Notes: generated by a model from the letters alone, not told the origin. DNA of 64,000 nucleotides from Clostridiales bacterium (GCA_009911365.1 QXXF01000012.1:79195-143194), one strand, 5' to 3'. Positions 1 to 9,371 are shown, counted from the first letter of the stretch. A program made the numbers and translations.

Positions 1-262
1 CATAGTCTTTGTTTGCCTACAGCCTTTTCTCTTTACAGTATATCTTTTTTTCCTAGCCTGGACAATGAAAAAAAGTCCTGGAATGTTATAGGATCATGGA
101 TTATGCGCAAAATAGAAATAGAAGAGAGCAAACTTTGCTTGATGAAAAAGAAAAAGTGTGACGATTTTTAAATTTTATGCGCAGAACAGAAAAAAACATG
201 GTAAAATAGAGTCGGATACTGCTCATTGGAGGATCCGCTCTGCCAGGAAAGGGAGGGAATGC

Positions 263-439
263 ATGATTCTAATCATCTTGGGCGTATCAGCCTTTTGCGG
301 ATTGCTGGCATTGATCGAGGTTTACAGAAATGGCATGTTCCATACAGATTGCTGCTATTATAATTCGAAACCAACTTCTCGGCTGATCCATCTGCCAGCT
401 GACCTAGAGCGTGAAAAGCGCAGACGCAACATTCTATGA
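263..439 (+). CDS. Small single-pass membrane protein, paralog of the next gene
   Basis: A 58-residue protein of unknown function. The start at 263 is chosen because GGGAGGG lies just upstream; an in-frame extension to 158 has no ribosome binding site. Residues 2-17 form one hydrophobic segment (ILGVSAFCGLLAL). The C-terminus is a basic motif, HLPADLEREKRRRN. The next gene has the same layout (ILG...GLLA membrane segment and YLPNDIEKEKRRRN tail), so the pair looks like a tandem duplication. The topology is probably N-out with a basic cytoplasmic tail. I do not recognise a named family. Confidence 0.6.
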   Translation: MILIILGVSAFCGLLALIEVYRNGMFHTDCCYYNSKPTSRLIHLPADLEREKRRRNIL

Positions 440-536
440 GGAAATGGTCGGCTGCAGGTCCATGAATAAAAGAGGGAAACACTTGTTGACCTCTTTGTAC
501 ATATCGCTGCGTTAGTTTTACGAAGGGAGGGTCAAT

Positions 537-743
537 ATGCCCCTGATCATTTTAGGATTGCTCGTTGTCGCGGGTCTTCTCGCTTATATGTATTTTACCG
601 GTCATTCGGACACTTTCATACGAAAAAAGAAAGATCCTGAAACCAAGGCCGCTGCCAAAGAAGAGGATTCCGCATCTGTCATTTATCTTCCCAATGATAT
701 TGAAAAGGAAAAACGAAGACGAAACGTGAAAACAGGAAAATGA
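537..743 (+). CDS. Small single-pass membrane protein, paralog of the preceding gene
   Basis: A 68-residue protein. GAAGGGAGGG precedes the ATG. Residues 2-20 are hydrophobic (LIILGLLVVAGLLAYMYF), followed by a charged Lys/Glu linker and the C-terminal motif YLPNDIEKEKRRRN shared with the gene at 263-439. The gap between the two genes is 97 bp and both are on the plus strand. A hairpin with a T-run follows directly, so the two may form one short transcription unit. Function unknown. Confidence 0.6.
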   Translation: MPLIILGLLVVAGLLAYMYFTGHSDTFIRKKKDPETKAAAKEEDSASVIYLPNDIEKEKRRRNVKTGK

Positions 744-771
744 CGAAAACCTTTTAGGCTTTCGTCATTTT
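741..771. terminator. Hairpin terminator between convergent genes
   Basis: TGACGAAA and TTTCGTCA can pair around a short loop and are followed by TTTTTT on the plus strand. It sits between the 68-residue gene and the convergent rny stop at 797, so it may serve both directions. Confidence 0.6.
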
Positions 772-796
772 TTATGCTTTCTTATCATTCTCTCTT

Positions 797-2341
797 TTAT
801 TTCGCATAGCCGACCGCACGAGTTTCCCGAACCACGTTGACTTTGATCTGACCCGGATATTCCAATTCGGATTCGATCCTCTTGGAAATATCTCTAGCCA
901 GGAACACGATGGACTCGTCCGTGACCTCATCTGGCTTAGCAATGATCCGAATCTCCCGGCCAGCCTGAATGGCAAAGGATTTGTCGACGCCAGGCGTGGT
1001 ATTGGCGATCTCTTCCAGCTTCTCCAGCCGCTTGATATATGTCTCCAGGGTTTCTCTTCTAGCTCCCGGCCTTGCCGCTGACAGCGCGTCTGCCGCCGCT
1101 ACCAAGATGGCTTCCATGGATTTCGGCTCGTAGTCTCCATGATGGGCTGCCATACCGTTGATGACCGCCGCTGACTCCTTGTATTTTTTTAGCACTTCCA
1201 TGCCCAGATCAACATGGGTTCCCTCTTTTTCGTGGTCAATGGCCTTTCCAATGTCATGGAGCAACCCGGCTCTCTTTGCCAAGGTCACGTCCAGTCCCAG
1301 CTCGCCTGCCATCAGGCCTGCCAAGTGGGCCACTTCCACGGAATGCTTTAGCACGTTCTGGCCATAAGAAGTCCGATATTTTAACCTACCCAGCAGCTTG
1401 ACCAGCTCTGGGTGAAGGTTATGTATCCCCACTTCAAAGGTGGCTTGTTCCCCTTCTTCTTTGATAATCGCATTCACTTCACGTTCTGATTTTTTGACGG
1501 TCTCTTCGATCCTGGCTGGATGAATCCTGCCATCTACGATAAGTTTTTCCAAGGATAGTCTGGCGACTTCCCGTCTTACTGGGTCAAACCCGGACAAAAT
1601 CACGGCTTCTGGGGTGTCATCAATGATCAAATCGATTCCAGTCAACGTTTCGATGGCCCTGATATTCCTACCTTCCCGTCCTATGATACGGCCTTTCATT
1701 TCATCGTTTGGCAGAGGCACTACGGAAACCGTGCTTTCCGCCACATGGTCCGCGGCGCACCTCTGGATTGCCCCTGTGATGATTTCTTTTGCTTTTTTGT
1801 CAGCCTCTTCTTTTGCCTTGGCTTCAATGTCCTTGATCATGACAGAAGCTTCATAACGGATCTCCTTTTCTGTGTTCGCCAGCAAGATCTCCTTGGCTTC
1901 TTCCACAGAATAACCCGATATTTTTTCCAGTTCCTCCATCTGCTGGGCAACTACGTGATCTAATTCTTTTCGCTTCGCGATAATTCCCTGCTCTTTATTT
2001 GTAATGCTTTCTTCTTTTCTCTCAATATTCTCAAGTTTCCGGTCGATCGATTCTTCCTTTTGTACTAATCTGCGTTCTGATTTTGAAATTTCCGCACGGC
2101 GCTCCCGGATCTCTCGGTCCGCGTCGCTCCTTAGCTTGTGCGCTTCCTCCTTTGCCTCCAGCACATATTCTTTACGGATGGTTTCAGATCTGTTCTCCGC
2201 ATCCAAAATCAGGTTTTTCGCTTTTTGTTCGGCACTGCCGATTGCCTTTTCACCAACTGTTTTTCGTATAATATATCCGACTAAAACCCCAATTAACAGG
2301 GCTATGATTCCCACTACGATCGGTATTACGATTTTCGTCAT
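797..2341 (-). CDS. rny: Ribonuclease Y
   Basis: 514 residues, the usual length for RNase Y, the membrane-anchored endoribonuclease that starts mRNA decay in many Firmicutes. The protein has an N-terminal membrane helix (residues 3-25, [20 protein letters not shown]), a long charged coiled coil (about 30-200), a KH RNA-binding domain with [10 protein letters not shown] near 215, and an HD metal-dependent phosphohydrolase domain with LLHDIGKA and the downstream HHGDYEP. The start has an AAAGGAGGTG site. The 5' leader carries a stable hairpin. The gene is monocistronic, between convergent small ORFs and the divergent rodA. Confidence 0.97.
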   Translation of the reverse strand: MTKIVIPIVVGIIALLIGVLVGYIIRKTVGEKAIGSAEQKAKNLILDAENRSETIRKEYVLEAKEEAHKLRSDADREIRERRAEISKSERRLVQKEESIDRKLENIERKEESITNKEQGIIAKRKELDHVVAQQMEELEKISGYSVEEAKEILLANTEKEIRYEASVMIKDIEAKAKEEADKKAKEIITGAIQRCAADHVAESTVSVVPLPNDEMKGRIIGREGRNIRAIETLTGIDLIIDDTPEAVILSGFDPVRREVARLSLEKLIVDGRIHPARIEETVKKSEREVNAIIKEEGEQATFEVGIHNLHPELVKLLGRLKYRTSYGQNVLKHSVEVAHLAGLMAGELGLDVTLAKRAGLLHDIGKAIDHEKEGTHVDLGMEVLKKYKESAAVINGMAAHHGDYEPKSMEAILVAAADALSAARPGARRETLETYIKRLEKLEEIANTTPGVDKSFAIQAGREIRIIAKPDEVTDESIVFLARDISKRIESELEYPGQIKVNVVRETRAVGYAK

Positions 2342-2388
2342 TCAGGCACCTCCTTTTTCTTTTTTGTATACATTCTGATTTTTCTTTT

Positions 2389-2424
2389 AAAATAGAACAA
2401 CGCCTTTGCTGGCGATTCTATTTT
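2389..2424 (-). promoter_or_regulatory. Stem-loop in the rny 5' leader
   Basis: A 9-bp outer stem (AAAATAGAA with TTCTATTTT) encloses a second CGCC/GGCG stem. It lies about 50 bp upstream of the rny start codon on the same transcript. No T-run follows in the rny direction, so it may be a leader structure rather than a terminator; autoregulation by mRNA cleavage is only a guess. Confidence 0.4.
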
Positions 2425-2508
2425 AACAGGATAACTTGTTGATATTTGGGAAAGGCCAGAGGACGTTTCCCAGATCTAATAATAAAATTCCGCATTACGT
2501 AATAATTT

Positions 2509-2538
2509 TTGAATAAAATCACACATTAACATTATAAT
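2509..2538 (+). promoter_or_regulatory. Predicted sigma-A promoter of rodA
   Basis: TTGAAT, an 18-bp spacer, and a perfect TATAAT, about 40 bp upstream of the rodA start. Confidence 0.55.
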
Positions 2539-2577
2539 GTTTTACGCCCTGCTCGTCAAGGTCAGGAAAGGGAATGA

Positions 2578-3684
2578 ATGGACAATTACTGGAAGCTTTG
2601 GAAAAACGCGGACAAGCTGTTGCTGGTCATCGCCATATTCTTTGGTTTGCTGAGCGTTTTGATGATCGCCAGCATTTCCTATAAAAACGGACAAATGGTG
2701 ACTCGGGACATGATCGTCCAAAGTAGTGCCTACGGCCTCGGGTTTGCGGCCATCGCTGTCATGGTGCTTTTGGATTACCGAAAATTCGAGGATCTCAGCA
2801 AAGTACTTTATATCGGTTCCTTATTGCTGCTTTTGACTGTGTATATCCCTGGCCTGGGCCTTGTTTCCAATGGGGCCCGTTCTTGGATCGACTTGAAATT
2901 CACTACACTGCAGCCTTCCGAAATGGTAAAGATCTCCTTCACCATTCTCATGGCCAACTATCTTTCCCGCCATCGGGAATCCCTGTCCCAGCTCAAAGGT
3001 GTGCTAAAAGCCGCGCTTTATGCCGCGCCCTTCATTCTCATTGTTGTAAAAGAAGATCTGGGAAGTGCCTTGGTCTACTGCTTTATCTGGGTCTTCATGA
3101 TTTTTTTCGCTGGCATTGACAAAGGGATCTTTGTCCGCTTTGCCCTGATCTTTCTCTTATCCCTGCCCATCGCTTACCGCTTTATGGCACCTTATCAAAA
3201 GCGGAGGATTGATGCGTTCCTCCAGCCTGATAATCTAGAGCTCCCGGGCAATTACCATGTGTGGAATTCCAAAGTAGCCATTGGGTCCGGCGGTCTTTCA
3301 GGCAAAGGGATCTTCGCCGGCACGCAGAAGGAACTAGATTTTCTTCCTGTGCAAAAGTCCGATTTCATCTTTTCTGTCATTGTGGAAGAACTGGGTTTTA
3401 TCGGGGGCACAGCGGTCATCCTGATTTTCGCCCTGCTCCTCTACCGCACAGCGAAAATCGTCTATGCGGCGGCTGATCTTTACGGCGCGCTTCTTTCCAT
3501 CGGCTTTCTGGGCATGTTCTTGTTCCAAATGTTTGAAAACGTGGCTATGACTATGGGACTGATGCCAGTAACAGGCGTTACCCTGCCCTTTATTAGCTAT
3601 GGCGGCTCCTCCGTCCTCTCCAATATGATGGCCCTGGGCTTAATCATCAGCGTTGGGATCAGAGGCCGAAGCACTGGCCTTTAA
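2578..3684 (+). CDS. rodA: RodA, SEDS-family peptidoglycan glycosyltransferase
   Basis: 368 residues with about ten hydrophobic helices. It matches the FtsW/RodA/SpoVE family: NGARSWIDL near the middle, QPSEMVKI, and the C-terminal signature MPVTGVTLPFISYGGSS. SEDS proteins polymerise lipid II and work with a class B PBP; the partner here is probably the PBP2 encoded 0.8 kb away. The start at 2578 follows AGGAAAGGG; another ATG at 2574 is out of frame. Unlike the neighbouring mre/mrd genes it is on the plus strand. RodA is preferred over FtsW or SpoVE because of its position next to mreCD/mrdA. Confidence 0.9.
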   Translation: MDNYWKLWKNADKLLLVIAIFFGLLSVLMIASISYKNGQMVTRDMIVQSSAYGLGFAAIAVMVLLDYRKFEDLSKVLYIGSLLLLLTVYIPGLGLVSNGARSWIDLKFTTLQPSEMVKISFTILMANYLSRHRESLSQLKGVLKAALYAAPFILIVVKEDLGSALVYCFIWVFMIFFAGIDKGIFVRFALIFLLSLPIAYRFMAPYQKRRIDAFLQPDNLELPGNYHVWNSKVAIGSGGLSGKGIFAGTQKELDFLPVQKSDFIFSVIVEELGFIGGTAVILIFALLLYRTAKIVYAAADLYGALLSIGFLGMFLFQMFENVAMTMGLMPVTGVTLPFISYGGSSVLSNMMALGLIISVGIRGRSTGL

Positions 3685-3739
3685 TAGATGCCGGGGGCCT
3701 GCCCGCAAGGCGCGGCCTAAACGGCGTTTTTCTTCCTGA

Positions 3740-4462
3740 TCAGATCTTGATGAGCCTTTGAGCGATGTTACGGAAGTTTTCTTCTATGTATGTGCCCTCT
3801 TTGCAGACAATGGGGATCCCTCTATTGGTAGAAATATAGATATTATCGTCAAATTGGATCAACCCGATCATCTTACTGCTGAGGATTTCAGAAATCTCCT
3901 TTACATCAGGAACAAGGTGTGCGGCCATCAGTTCCGCCCGCACCTTGTTCACAATATAGCTAGTGTTTTGGATACCTGTTTTTTTTATATAACGATTCAG
4001 TACATCCGCATCCCGAACAGCGGCCATGTCAGCCTCTGTCACCAGCAGTGCCTTGTCAGCCCCGGCCATGGAAATATCCAGGCCGCTGCCAATGCCTGCT
4101 GGGCAGTCGATGAAAATATAATCGAAAGCTCCTTTCAGTTTTCTGCATAAAATTTCCATATGCAATGGTGTAATGTCTCGTGTATCCTTTCTGGGAGAAG
4201 CTGACATCAGGTACAGGTTTTCAAACCGTCTGTCCCGAATAAGCGCCCTCTTGATCTTACAGATGCCGGAAAGCACATCCATGATATTATATACGACTCT
4301 ATTTTCCAAGCCCAGATATAGATCCAGATTGCGCATCCCCATATCCATGTCAAGCAAAGCGACTTGATAGCCCTGTTTTGCCAAGAGTGTTCCTATATTT
4401 GCTGTGACTGCTGTTTTGCCAGTGCCGCCTTTTCCTGATGCTACTAAAATTACTTCGCCCAT
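3740..4462 (-). CDS. minD: MinD-like septum-site ATPase, C-terminally short
   Basis: 240 residues, a ParA/MinD-family deviant Walker A ATPase. It shows KGGTGKT at residues 10-16 (the family usually has KGGVGKT), DMDMGMRNLD for switch I, and IFIDCPAGIG for Walker B. Family members are usually about 265-270 residues and end in an amphipathic membrane-targeting helix; this one stops at NIAQRLIKI, where that tail would begin. No minC or minE gene is visible nearby. It follows mrdA with a 10-bp gap on the same strand, so it is probably in the mreC-mreD-mrdA-minD operon. It could be a MinD derivative with another partner. Confidence 0.82.
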   Translation of the reverse strand: MGEVILVASGKGGTGKTAVTANIGTLLAKQGYQVALLDMDMGMRNLDLYLGLENRVVYNIMDVLSGICKIKRALIRDRRFENLYLMSASPRKDTRDITPLHMEILCRKLKGAFDYIFIDCPAGIGSGLDISMAGADKALLVTEADMAAVRDADVLNRYIKKTGIQNTSYIVNKVRAELMAAHLVPDVKEISEILSSKMIGLIQFDDNIYISTNRGIPIVCKEGTYIEENFRNIAQRLIKI

Positions 4463-4472
4463 TTCTTCCTCT

Positions 4473-7010
4473 CTAATCTTTCGTTTTTTTCTGCCCCAGC
4501 CAGGTGCCTATGACTTCTCTGGCTATGGGCCCCGCATTAGCGGCCGTGTCACCCTGGGTGATCATCACGGCTACAGCGATACGCGGATCTTCCGCTGGAG
4601 CCATGGTCACGACCCATGCGAAATTATCATAGCTGTCCTTATATCGGTCGATATCCGAAGCAGTCACCTTCCCTTCGCTCAGGTTCATGACCGCGCGCCT
4701 TACCGCGGTATGGCGCGAAACATAGATATCTGGATATTCTTTCATCAGTCTCTCTTTTTCCCTTTGAATCTCCCTCCAGCTCAGGCTCGGCGCGATCCCG
4801 CCTAAATGCTCCCGGATATACTCCTCTTCATCAGGAGGATTGATCTTGCCCGCACGCTGCGCAGTCCCTGTCTTTGCTGCCACGGTTACTGGAAAATCCT
4901 GAAACAGTCTAGTCAAGCTTCCGCCTGAACCATTTGCCACCCTGATCATGCCTCCAATGATGTCATCAAAAAAGGATTCATCTTTTACCTGCACGCTGAA
5001 AGGCGGATCCTTTTCTATTTTACCACGTCCTTCGATCTTTTCAACCAAACTTATGGGATTTCTCACGCCTTTATTTCCTAAAGCAGCCGTGTACCTTGCC
5101 ATCTGCAGGGGCGTATAAGAATTTTCTCCTTGGCCAATGGCGATATTCAGTGCGTCCGCAGTGTTCCATGTGGCCTGGTTCATATACGTGTACTTGCAAA
5201 GTTCAGCTAGCTGTCTGATCTTTTCTTCCTTAATTCCCTTGATCTTTTCTAGCCGTTCTTCCAGTTCCTTTACACTCAGGTCCTGACCGATCCAGCCGAT
5301 GATGGTCTCTATGCTGTCTCTGACCTTTTTCTTATCTTGGATCGCATCCTGCTTGAAATAAGTCTCTGTGCCTGCCAAGAGCACGTTTTTCAGAGAACCT
5401 CTCAGGCCCGCTATCTTAGAATCTTTAGAAGGGGTCCCCGTGACGGTCTCAGGGATCTCCACGCCTGTGGCCTGTCCCAGTCCAAATTGAGCCGCATAGT
5501 CCATGATCTTGTCGATGGACATGGATTCTTCATACCCTAGTCCGCTGCCTGTGTAAAGGTCTTTTCCCGTGGCAAGGTCGTAAAAATAGTAATTGCAGGA
5601 AACCTCCAGCGCTTCCTGTAAATTGAGAAGCCCGTGTTTTTTTCGGGAAAGGTTCCAAGCCACGCAGCCAAAGGAGCGGTTCCCCAACTTTACGTATCCA
5701 TCGTCATACAGCCTTTTGTCCGGATCCAGACCGCACTGGAGCGCTGTGATGGCAGTGACCATTTTGAAGGTAGAGCCAGGCTGCACAGCACTCTTTGTGG
5801 CTACATTATATAAAGGCGCAGGTGCCAGGGGATTCCTCGGGTTCTCGCTTTGCAGAGACTTCCAGTCTTTTGTGGAAATGCCATTGGCAAAGAGGTTTGG
5901 GTCAAAGTCCGGATAGCTTGCCATAGCCAGCACGTCACCTGTCTTTACGTCTAACGCCACCACGGCCCCTACCTCTGCCTTTGGTGCCTGCTTCATAGTG
6001 TAATTGCCGAATTCACTGGTGAACGCGCCGCCTCGCCTCATAGCTTCCAGTCCCTGTTCCAGCGCTTCTTCCGCAGCCTCCTGCAGTTTCATGTCAATGG
6101 TCAAAGTTACGTCTTTTCCCTGCTCTGGTTCCCTCTGGCTGATGGTCTTTACCAGATTACCCGCTGCGTTAACCTGGACTTTTTTCTCTCCAGCTTTTCC
6201 CCGCAACACGGATTCATATGCTTTTTCGATCCCGTCTTTTCCCACCATGTCCCAGCTCTGATAGCCCTGCCGGTCCACGTATTCTTCTCGTTCACTGTCT
6301 GAGATCTTCCCCAAGTATCCTAAGATATGGGAAGCGAAGCTGCCCTTTGGGTAATTCCTGGACACTTCGGAAAAAACCTCTGTGCCTGGATATTCCTGGC
6401 TGTTTTCCTCCAGAATGGCTACGGAACGCTGACTGATATCCTTAGCAATGGTCACTGGCATATACTTTTTATAGCCCAAGGCAGCCATTTCATCGCGCAC
6501 GATCATCACCCGTCTCGCATCTTCTGCTGTCAGTTCCTCATCTATTGTAAAGGAATTTCGCAGTTTTGAAAAGGCCTGTTTTGCGTTTAATTCCTGTGAA
6601 AACCCATATCGGCTGAGAAGCTCCTTCTTGCTTCCATTACGTTCAAAAGAAAATTTTCCATTCTTGTCCACTGCGATGGGAAAGCTGTCTAAAAGCTGAT
6701 CCCCGTTTTCCTCCAACACATGGACCACTTTTAAAATAGACTGATTCAGCATTTCGTCTGTCATGCTACCTTTGCTCATGCTCACGGAAATGGTATAAAC
6801 ATTGCCTGCCAGCACTTTGCCGTTCCGATCTAGGATTCGCCCCCTAGGTGCTGTAGTGTAAATAGTCTTTGTGCTCAGCTCTTCCGCCGCGGCCGCCCAC
6901 TTGGGAGTCTGGACCACAGAGAGTACAAAGAGCCTGCCAATGAGGAGGGCCGCCAGAAGCAGCACCAGGCCAATCAATTGAAAATATCTGATTTTCGCAC
7001 CTCTATTCAT
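4473..7010 (-). CDS. mrdA: Penicillin-binding protein 2, class B transpeptidase
   Basis: 845 residues starting at MNRGAKIRYF. This ATG overlaps the mreD stop in an ATGA, which decides the start; the open frame runs further upstream but only inside mreD. There is an N-terminal membrane anchor (residues 11-31), a PBP dimer region with RGRILDRNGKVLAGN, and a transpeptidase domain with the catalytic tetrad STFK, the SCN motif (VSCNYYF) and AAKTGTAQ. It is longer than enterobacterial PBP2 because of insertions in the transpeptidase region (about residues 540-620 and after the KTG), as is common in Clostridia. It is the presumed cross-linking partner of RodA in sidewall synthesis. Confidence 0.93.
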   Translation of the reverse strand: MNRGAKIRYFQLIGLVLLLAALLIGRLFVLSVVQTPKWAAAAEELSTKTIYTTAPRGRILDRNGKVLAGNVYTISVSMSKGSMTDEMLNQSILKVVHVLEENGDQLLDSFPIAVDKNGKFSFERNGSKKELLSRYGFSQELNAKQAFSKLRNSFTIDEELTAEDARRVMIVRDEMAALGYKKYMPVTIAKDISQRSVAILEENSQEYPGTEVFSEVSRNYPKGSFASHILGYLGKISDSEREEYVDRQGYQSWDMVGKDGIEKAYESVLRGKAGEKKVQVNAAGNLVKTISQREPEQGKDVTLTIDMKLQEAAEEALEQGLEAMRRGGAFTSEFGNYTMKQAPKAEVGAVVALDVKTGDVLAMASYPDFDPNLFANGISTKDWKSLQSENPRNPLAPAPLYNVATKSAVQPGSTFKMVTAITALQCGLDPDKRLYDDGYVKLGNRSFGCVAWNLSRKKHGLLNLQEALEVSCNYYFYDLATGKDLYTGSGLGYEESMSIDKIMDYAAQFGLGQATGVEIPETVTGTPSKDSKIAGLRGSLKNVLLAGTETYFKQDAIQDKKKVRDSIETIIGWIGQDLSVKELEERLEKIKGIKEEKIRQLAELCKYTYMNQATWNTADALNIAIGQGENSYTPLQMARYTAALGNKGVRNPISLVEKIEGRGKIEKDPPFSVQVKDESFFDDIIGGMIRVANGSGGSLTRLFQDFPVTVAAKTGTAQRAGKINPPDEEEYIREHLGGIAPSLSWREIQREKERLMKEYPDIYVSRHTAVRRAVMNLSEGKVTASDIDRYKDSYDNFAWVVTMAPAEDPRIAVAVMITQGDTAANAGPIAREVIGTWLGQKKTKD

Positions 7011-7486
7011 TTCGTATGGGTTTCCTTTCTTTCTCTTGTCAGCATCATATACGTGCCCGCACACAGGATTCCGTTGTAAAGAATCCATATGGGCATTCCC
7101 TGAACCATGTGAAAAAAGCTCCAGGGTGCTCCAAAGACCCAGCAGCCTGCCCATAGGACCATATGATAGACCATAGTTTCCAGGGCAGTGAGAGCCAGAA
7201 TGAGCCAGGGCCCTTCCCAGGCACACAGACGAAAGGCAAGGGCAGCGCAGGCCACTGCCGCTAACATGGCCGCGCCTCCTGGCCCCGCGTACAAGGAATA
7301 GCAAATATCTTGGACCAAGGCGGTGGCTATGGATGCCGCTGCCACCGGACCCGGTTCTTTGCCCATGACTACTAGCATCACAGTCAGGCAAAGTACCAAG
7401 TCAGGCCCTATGCCTCTATATGCAGTCAGAGCGGTCAATGGAGGCTGGAGAAAAAAAGCTGCGGCGTACAGACAGGCCATGCTCAT
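7007..7486 (-). CDS. mreD: Rod shape-determining protein MreD
   Basis: 159 residues, nearly all hydrophobic, with four to five predicted membrane helices, as expected for MreD. It has 4-bp ATGA overlaps with mreC upstream and mrdA downstream, which indicates translational coupling. The assignment relies mainly on hydropathy, size and the conserved order mreC-mreD-mrdA, since MreD sequences diverge greatly. No mreB is in the window. Confidence 0.88.
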   Translation of the reverse strand: MSMACLYAAAFFLQPPLTALTAYRGIGPDLVLCLTVMLVVMGKEPGPVAAASIATALVQDICYSLYAGPGGAAMLAAVACAALAFRLCAWEGPWLILALTALETMVYHMVLWAGCWVFGAPWSFFHMVQGMPIWILYNGILCAGTYMMLTRERKETHTK

Positions 7487-8295
7487 AATATGACCGCCAC
7501 CTTTTTTAGACTTGAAAAGGACACTGCCGGAGTCACCTGGATGGTCAGCATCTGGGTCCCATTCTTTTTTTCCGCTTTTTCCACCTCTCCGATCTTCAAA
7601 GCTTCGGGATATGTGCCTATGCCTGAAGTCACCAGTTCATCTCCTTGTTTCACGGTTCCTTTTGCCTCCAACACGTACCCGGTCAGCCCATCTTTGCCAT
7701 CACTTTCCACAACGCCTGTTTTTTTCTTTTTCCCTTTGACTTGAAAGCTTACTTTGCTTTTTTCCGCCAGCAGGGAGGCTACTTTAGCGGAGCGCTCGGA
7801 TACCTGGGTGATCCTTCCCACCACACCGTCTCCAGATACCACGCAGCTGCCTGCTTCCACACCGTCCTGGCTGCCTTTGTCAATGATGATCACGCCTTGC
7901 TGCCCTGTATAGTCTAGGGCGGTCACGTCCGCTGCCACTGCCCTTCTCTCCGCAAGAGCCTCACAATGAAAAACGCTTTGCAGCTCCTTCAGCTCTTCTT
8001 TTTCGTTTCGAGTCATCTCCAGCTCTGATTGTTCCAGCCGCAGCTGCTGGATCTCCTGTTTCAGCGACTCATTTTCCGCAACCACTTGTTTGAAGCGGAA
8101 AATGCCCCGAAATCCGTCTTTAATACCTTGGATAGCCTGTGACACAGGCTCTGTCACCATGGCAGCCGCATTTTGCATGGTGCCTTTGATCCCGTAGCTG
8201 CTGCCCGCTGCCTTGAAAAAGACCGCTGCTGCGATGAGAACCGCTGCTGCTGCGCAGATAATTATGATTTTCTTTTTTCCGTGGTTTTCCCGCAT
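7483..8295 (-). CDS. mreC: Rod shape-determining protein MreC
   Basis: 270 residues with a short cytoplasmic N-terminus, one membrane helix (about 10-28, IIIICAAAAVLIAAAVFF), a coiled coil (about 65-105) and the beta-rich periplasmic-type domain (GVVGRITQVSERSAKVASL). MreC scaffolds PBP2 and RodA outside the membrane. It is the first gene of the block and lies 27 bp downstream of radC, so it may share the radC transcript. Confidence 0.92.
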   Translation of the reverse strand: MRENHGKKKIIIICAAAAVLIAAAVFFKAAGSSYGIKGTMQNAAAMVTEPVSQAIQGIKDGFRGIFRFKQVVAENESLKQEIQQLRLEQSELEMTRNEKEELKELQSVFHCEALAERRAVAADVTALDYTGQQGVIIIDKGSQDGVEAGSCVVSGDGVVGRITQVSERSAKVASLLAEKSKVSFQVKGKKKKTGVVESDGKDGLTGYVLEAKGTVKQGDELVTSGIGTYPEALKIGEVEKAEKKNGTQMLTIQVTPAVSFSSLKKVAVIL

Positions 8296-8322
8296 ATCCT
8301 AAAAGCCCCTTTGTTTCCTTCT

Positions 8323-9000
8323 TTACATCAATCCCTTGCCCTTCATGCTCACATAGCGGCCGTCACCGATAATGATATGATCCAGCACATAGATGCCTAA
8401 AATACTGGCGGCTTTCACCAGCCGCTCTGTTGTTTCCACATCCTCTTGACTCGGCTGAGGGTCGCCGCTGGGATGGTTATGTACGAACAAAACAGATGCT
8501 GCGCCCCGCCTGATGGCCTGGGAAAACACTTCTCTGGGATGGATCACCGTGGAGCAGAGATCACCGATGGAAACCTCTGCCTCTTCGATGATCCGCCCTT
8601 TGGCATCAATGAGCAACACTTGAAAATGCTCTTTCTTATAGTATCTCATTTTCTCCATGAAAAGTTGCACGATATCATCAGGATTCGCAATTTGTTTTTT
8701 TGCTTTGCCCCTGCAAGTCGCAGCCCGCTTTCCCAGCTCCACGGCCGCCAATACCTGACATGCCTTGGCTGTGCCCATTCCTTTGATGCTCGCTAGTTCC
8801 TCCGGGCAGCAGCTCTCTAAATACAGGATGCCGCTTTCATCCATAGCCAATACCTCCTGGGCGATTTCCAAAGCGGATTTTTCTTTGGTGCCCGTGCGCA
8901 GGAGAATCGCCAACAGCTCTGCGGTCGATAGCGCTTCTTTTCCGTAAAACAGCAGCTTTTCCCTGGGCCGTTCTTGTTCTGGAAGTCCTTTGATTTTCAT
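8323..9000 (-). CDS. radC: RadC family JAB-domain protein
   Basis: 225 residues. The N-terminal helix-hairpin-helix-like region (LSTAELLAILLRTGT; SIKGMGTAKA) and the C-terminal JAB metalloprotease-like domain with VHNHPSGDPQPS and a downstream Asp are typical of RadC/YsxA. The cellular role of the family is uncertain; it is no longer thought to be a general DNA-repair factor. In many Firmicutes it stands next to mreBCD, as it does here. Confidence 0.93.
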   Translation of the reverse strand: MKIKGLPEQERPREKLLFYGKEALSTAELLAILLRTGTKEKSALEIAQEVLAMDESGILYLESCCPEELASIKGMGTAKACQVLAAVELGKRAATCRGKAKKQIANPDDIVQLFMEKMRYYKKEHFQVLLIDAKGRIIEEAEVSIGDLCSTVIHPREVFSQAIRRGAASVLFVHNHPSGDPQPSQEDVETTERLVKAASILGIYVLDHIIIGDGRYVSMKGKGLM

Positions 9001-9129
9001 GACATCACCTCTTTTGGTTTTTTTAACATATTTTACTATATATTACAGATAGATTCAAGTATTTCTTGTTTATATTTTTTCACGTTTCGGCCATAATATT
9101 TAGTGAGAACAAAAAAGGAGGTAATGAAT

Positions 9130-9291
9130 ATGAACAACATCAATCAGAGCATCAAATGTACGGTGGAACAGTGCAAACATCATGCGGGACTGCAGAACTT
9201 CTGCTCCTTGGACTGCATCACGGTAGGTACCCACGAAGCCCATCCGACCATGGATCAGTGTACGGATTGTCTATCTTTCAAGTGTAAATAG
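9130..9291 (+). CDS. DUF1540 domain peptide
   Basis: 53 residues with paired cysteines and histidines (IKCTVEQCKHH, FCSLDCI, QCTDCLSFKC), the pattern of DUF1540, a small putative metal-binding family common in spore formers. The start at 9130 is set by GGAGGT at 9117-9122 with a 7-bp spacer; the ATG at 9124 is too close. Function unknown. It lies just before sigK, which fits a sporulation link. Confidence 0.8.
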   Translation: MNNINQSIKCTVEQCKHHAGLQNFCSLDCITVGTHEAHPTMDQCTDCLSFKCK

Positions 9292-9318
9292 GGCCATGCG
9301 TTTTTGCCTGGGTCAGGC

Positions 9319-9346
9319 ACTTCCCCTCTTAGTTTCGCATATAGTA
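9319..9346 (+). promoter_or_regulatory. Candidate mother-cell (sigma-K or sigma-E type) promoter of sigK
   Basis: An AC dinucleotide, a 17-bp spacer, and CATATAGTA, which fits the sigma-K -10 pattern CATANNNTA. It lies about 25 bp upstream of the sigK start and suggests mother-cell control, possibly autoregulation. Confidence 0.4.
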
Positions 9347-9371
9347 AAAAACTATAGAGGGGGTTACATAA

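Noticed and set aside
1-262. Possible gene before the first small ORF
   Set aside because: Only a weak CCTGGAC/GTCCTGG hairpin near 56-85 and AT-rich sequence; the frame from 158 has no ribosome site.
7011-7391. N-terminal extension of the PBP2 frame
   Set aside because: It lies inside mreD in another frame, has no membrane-protein logic, and the ATGA junction at 7,010 gives a normal start.
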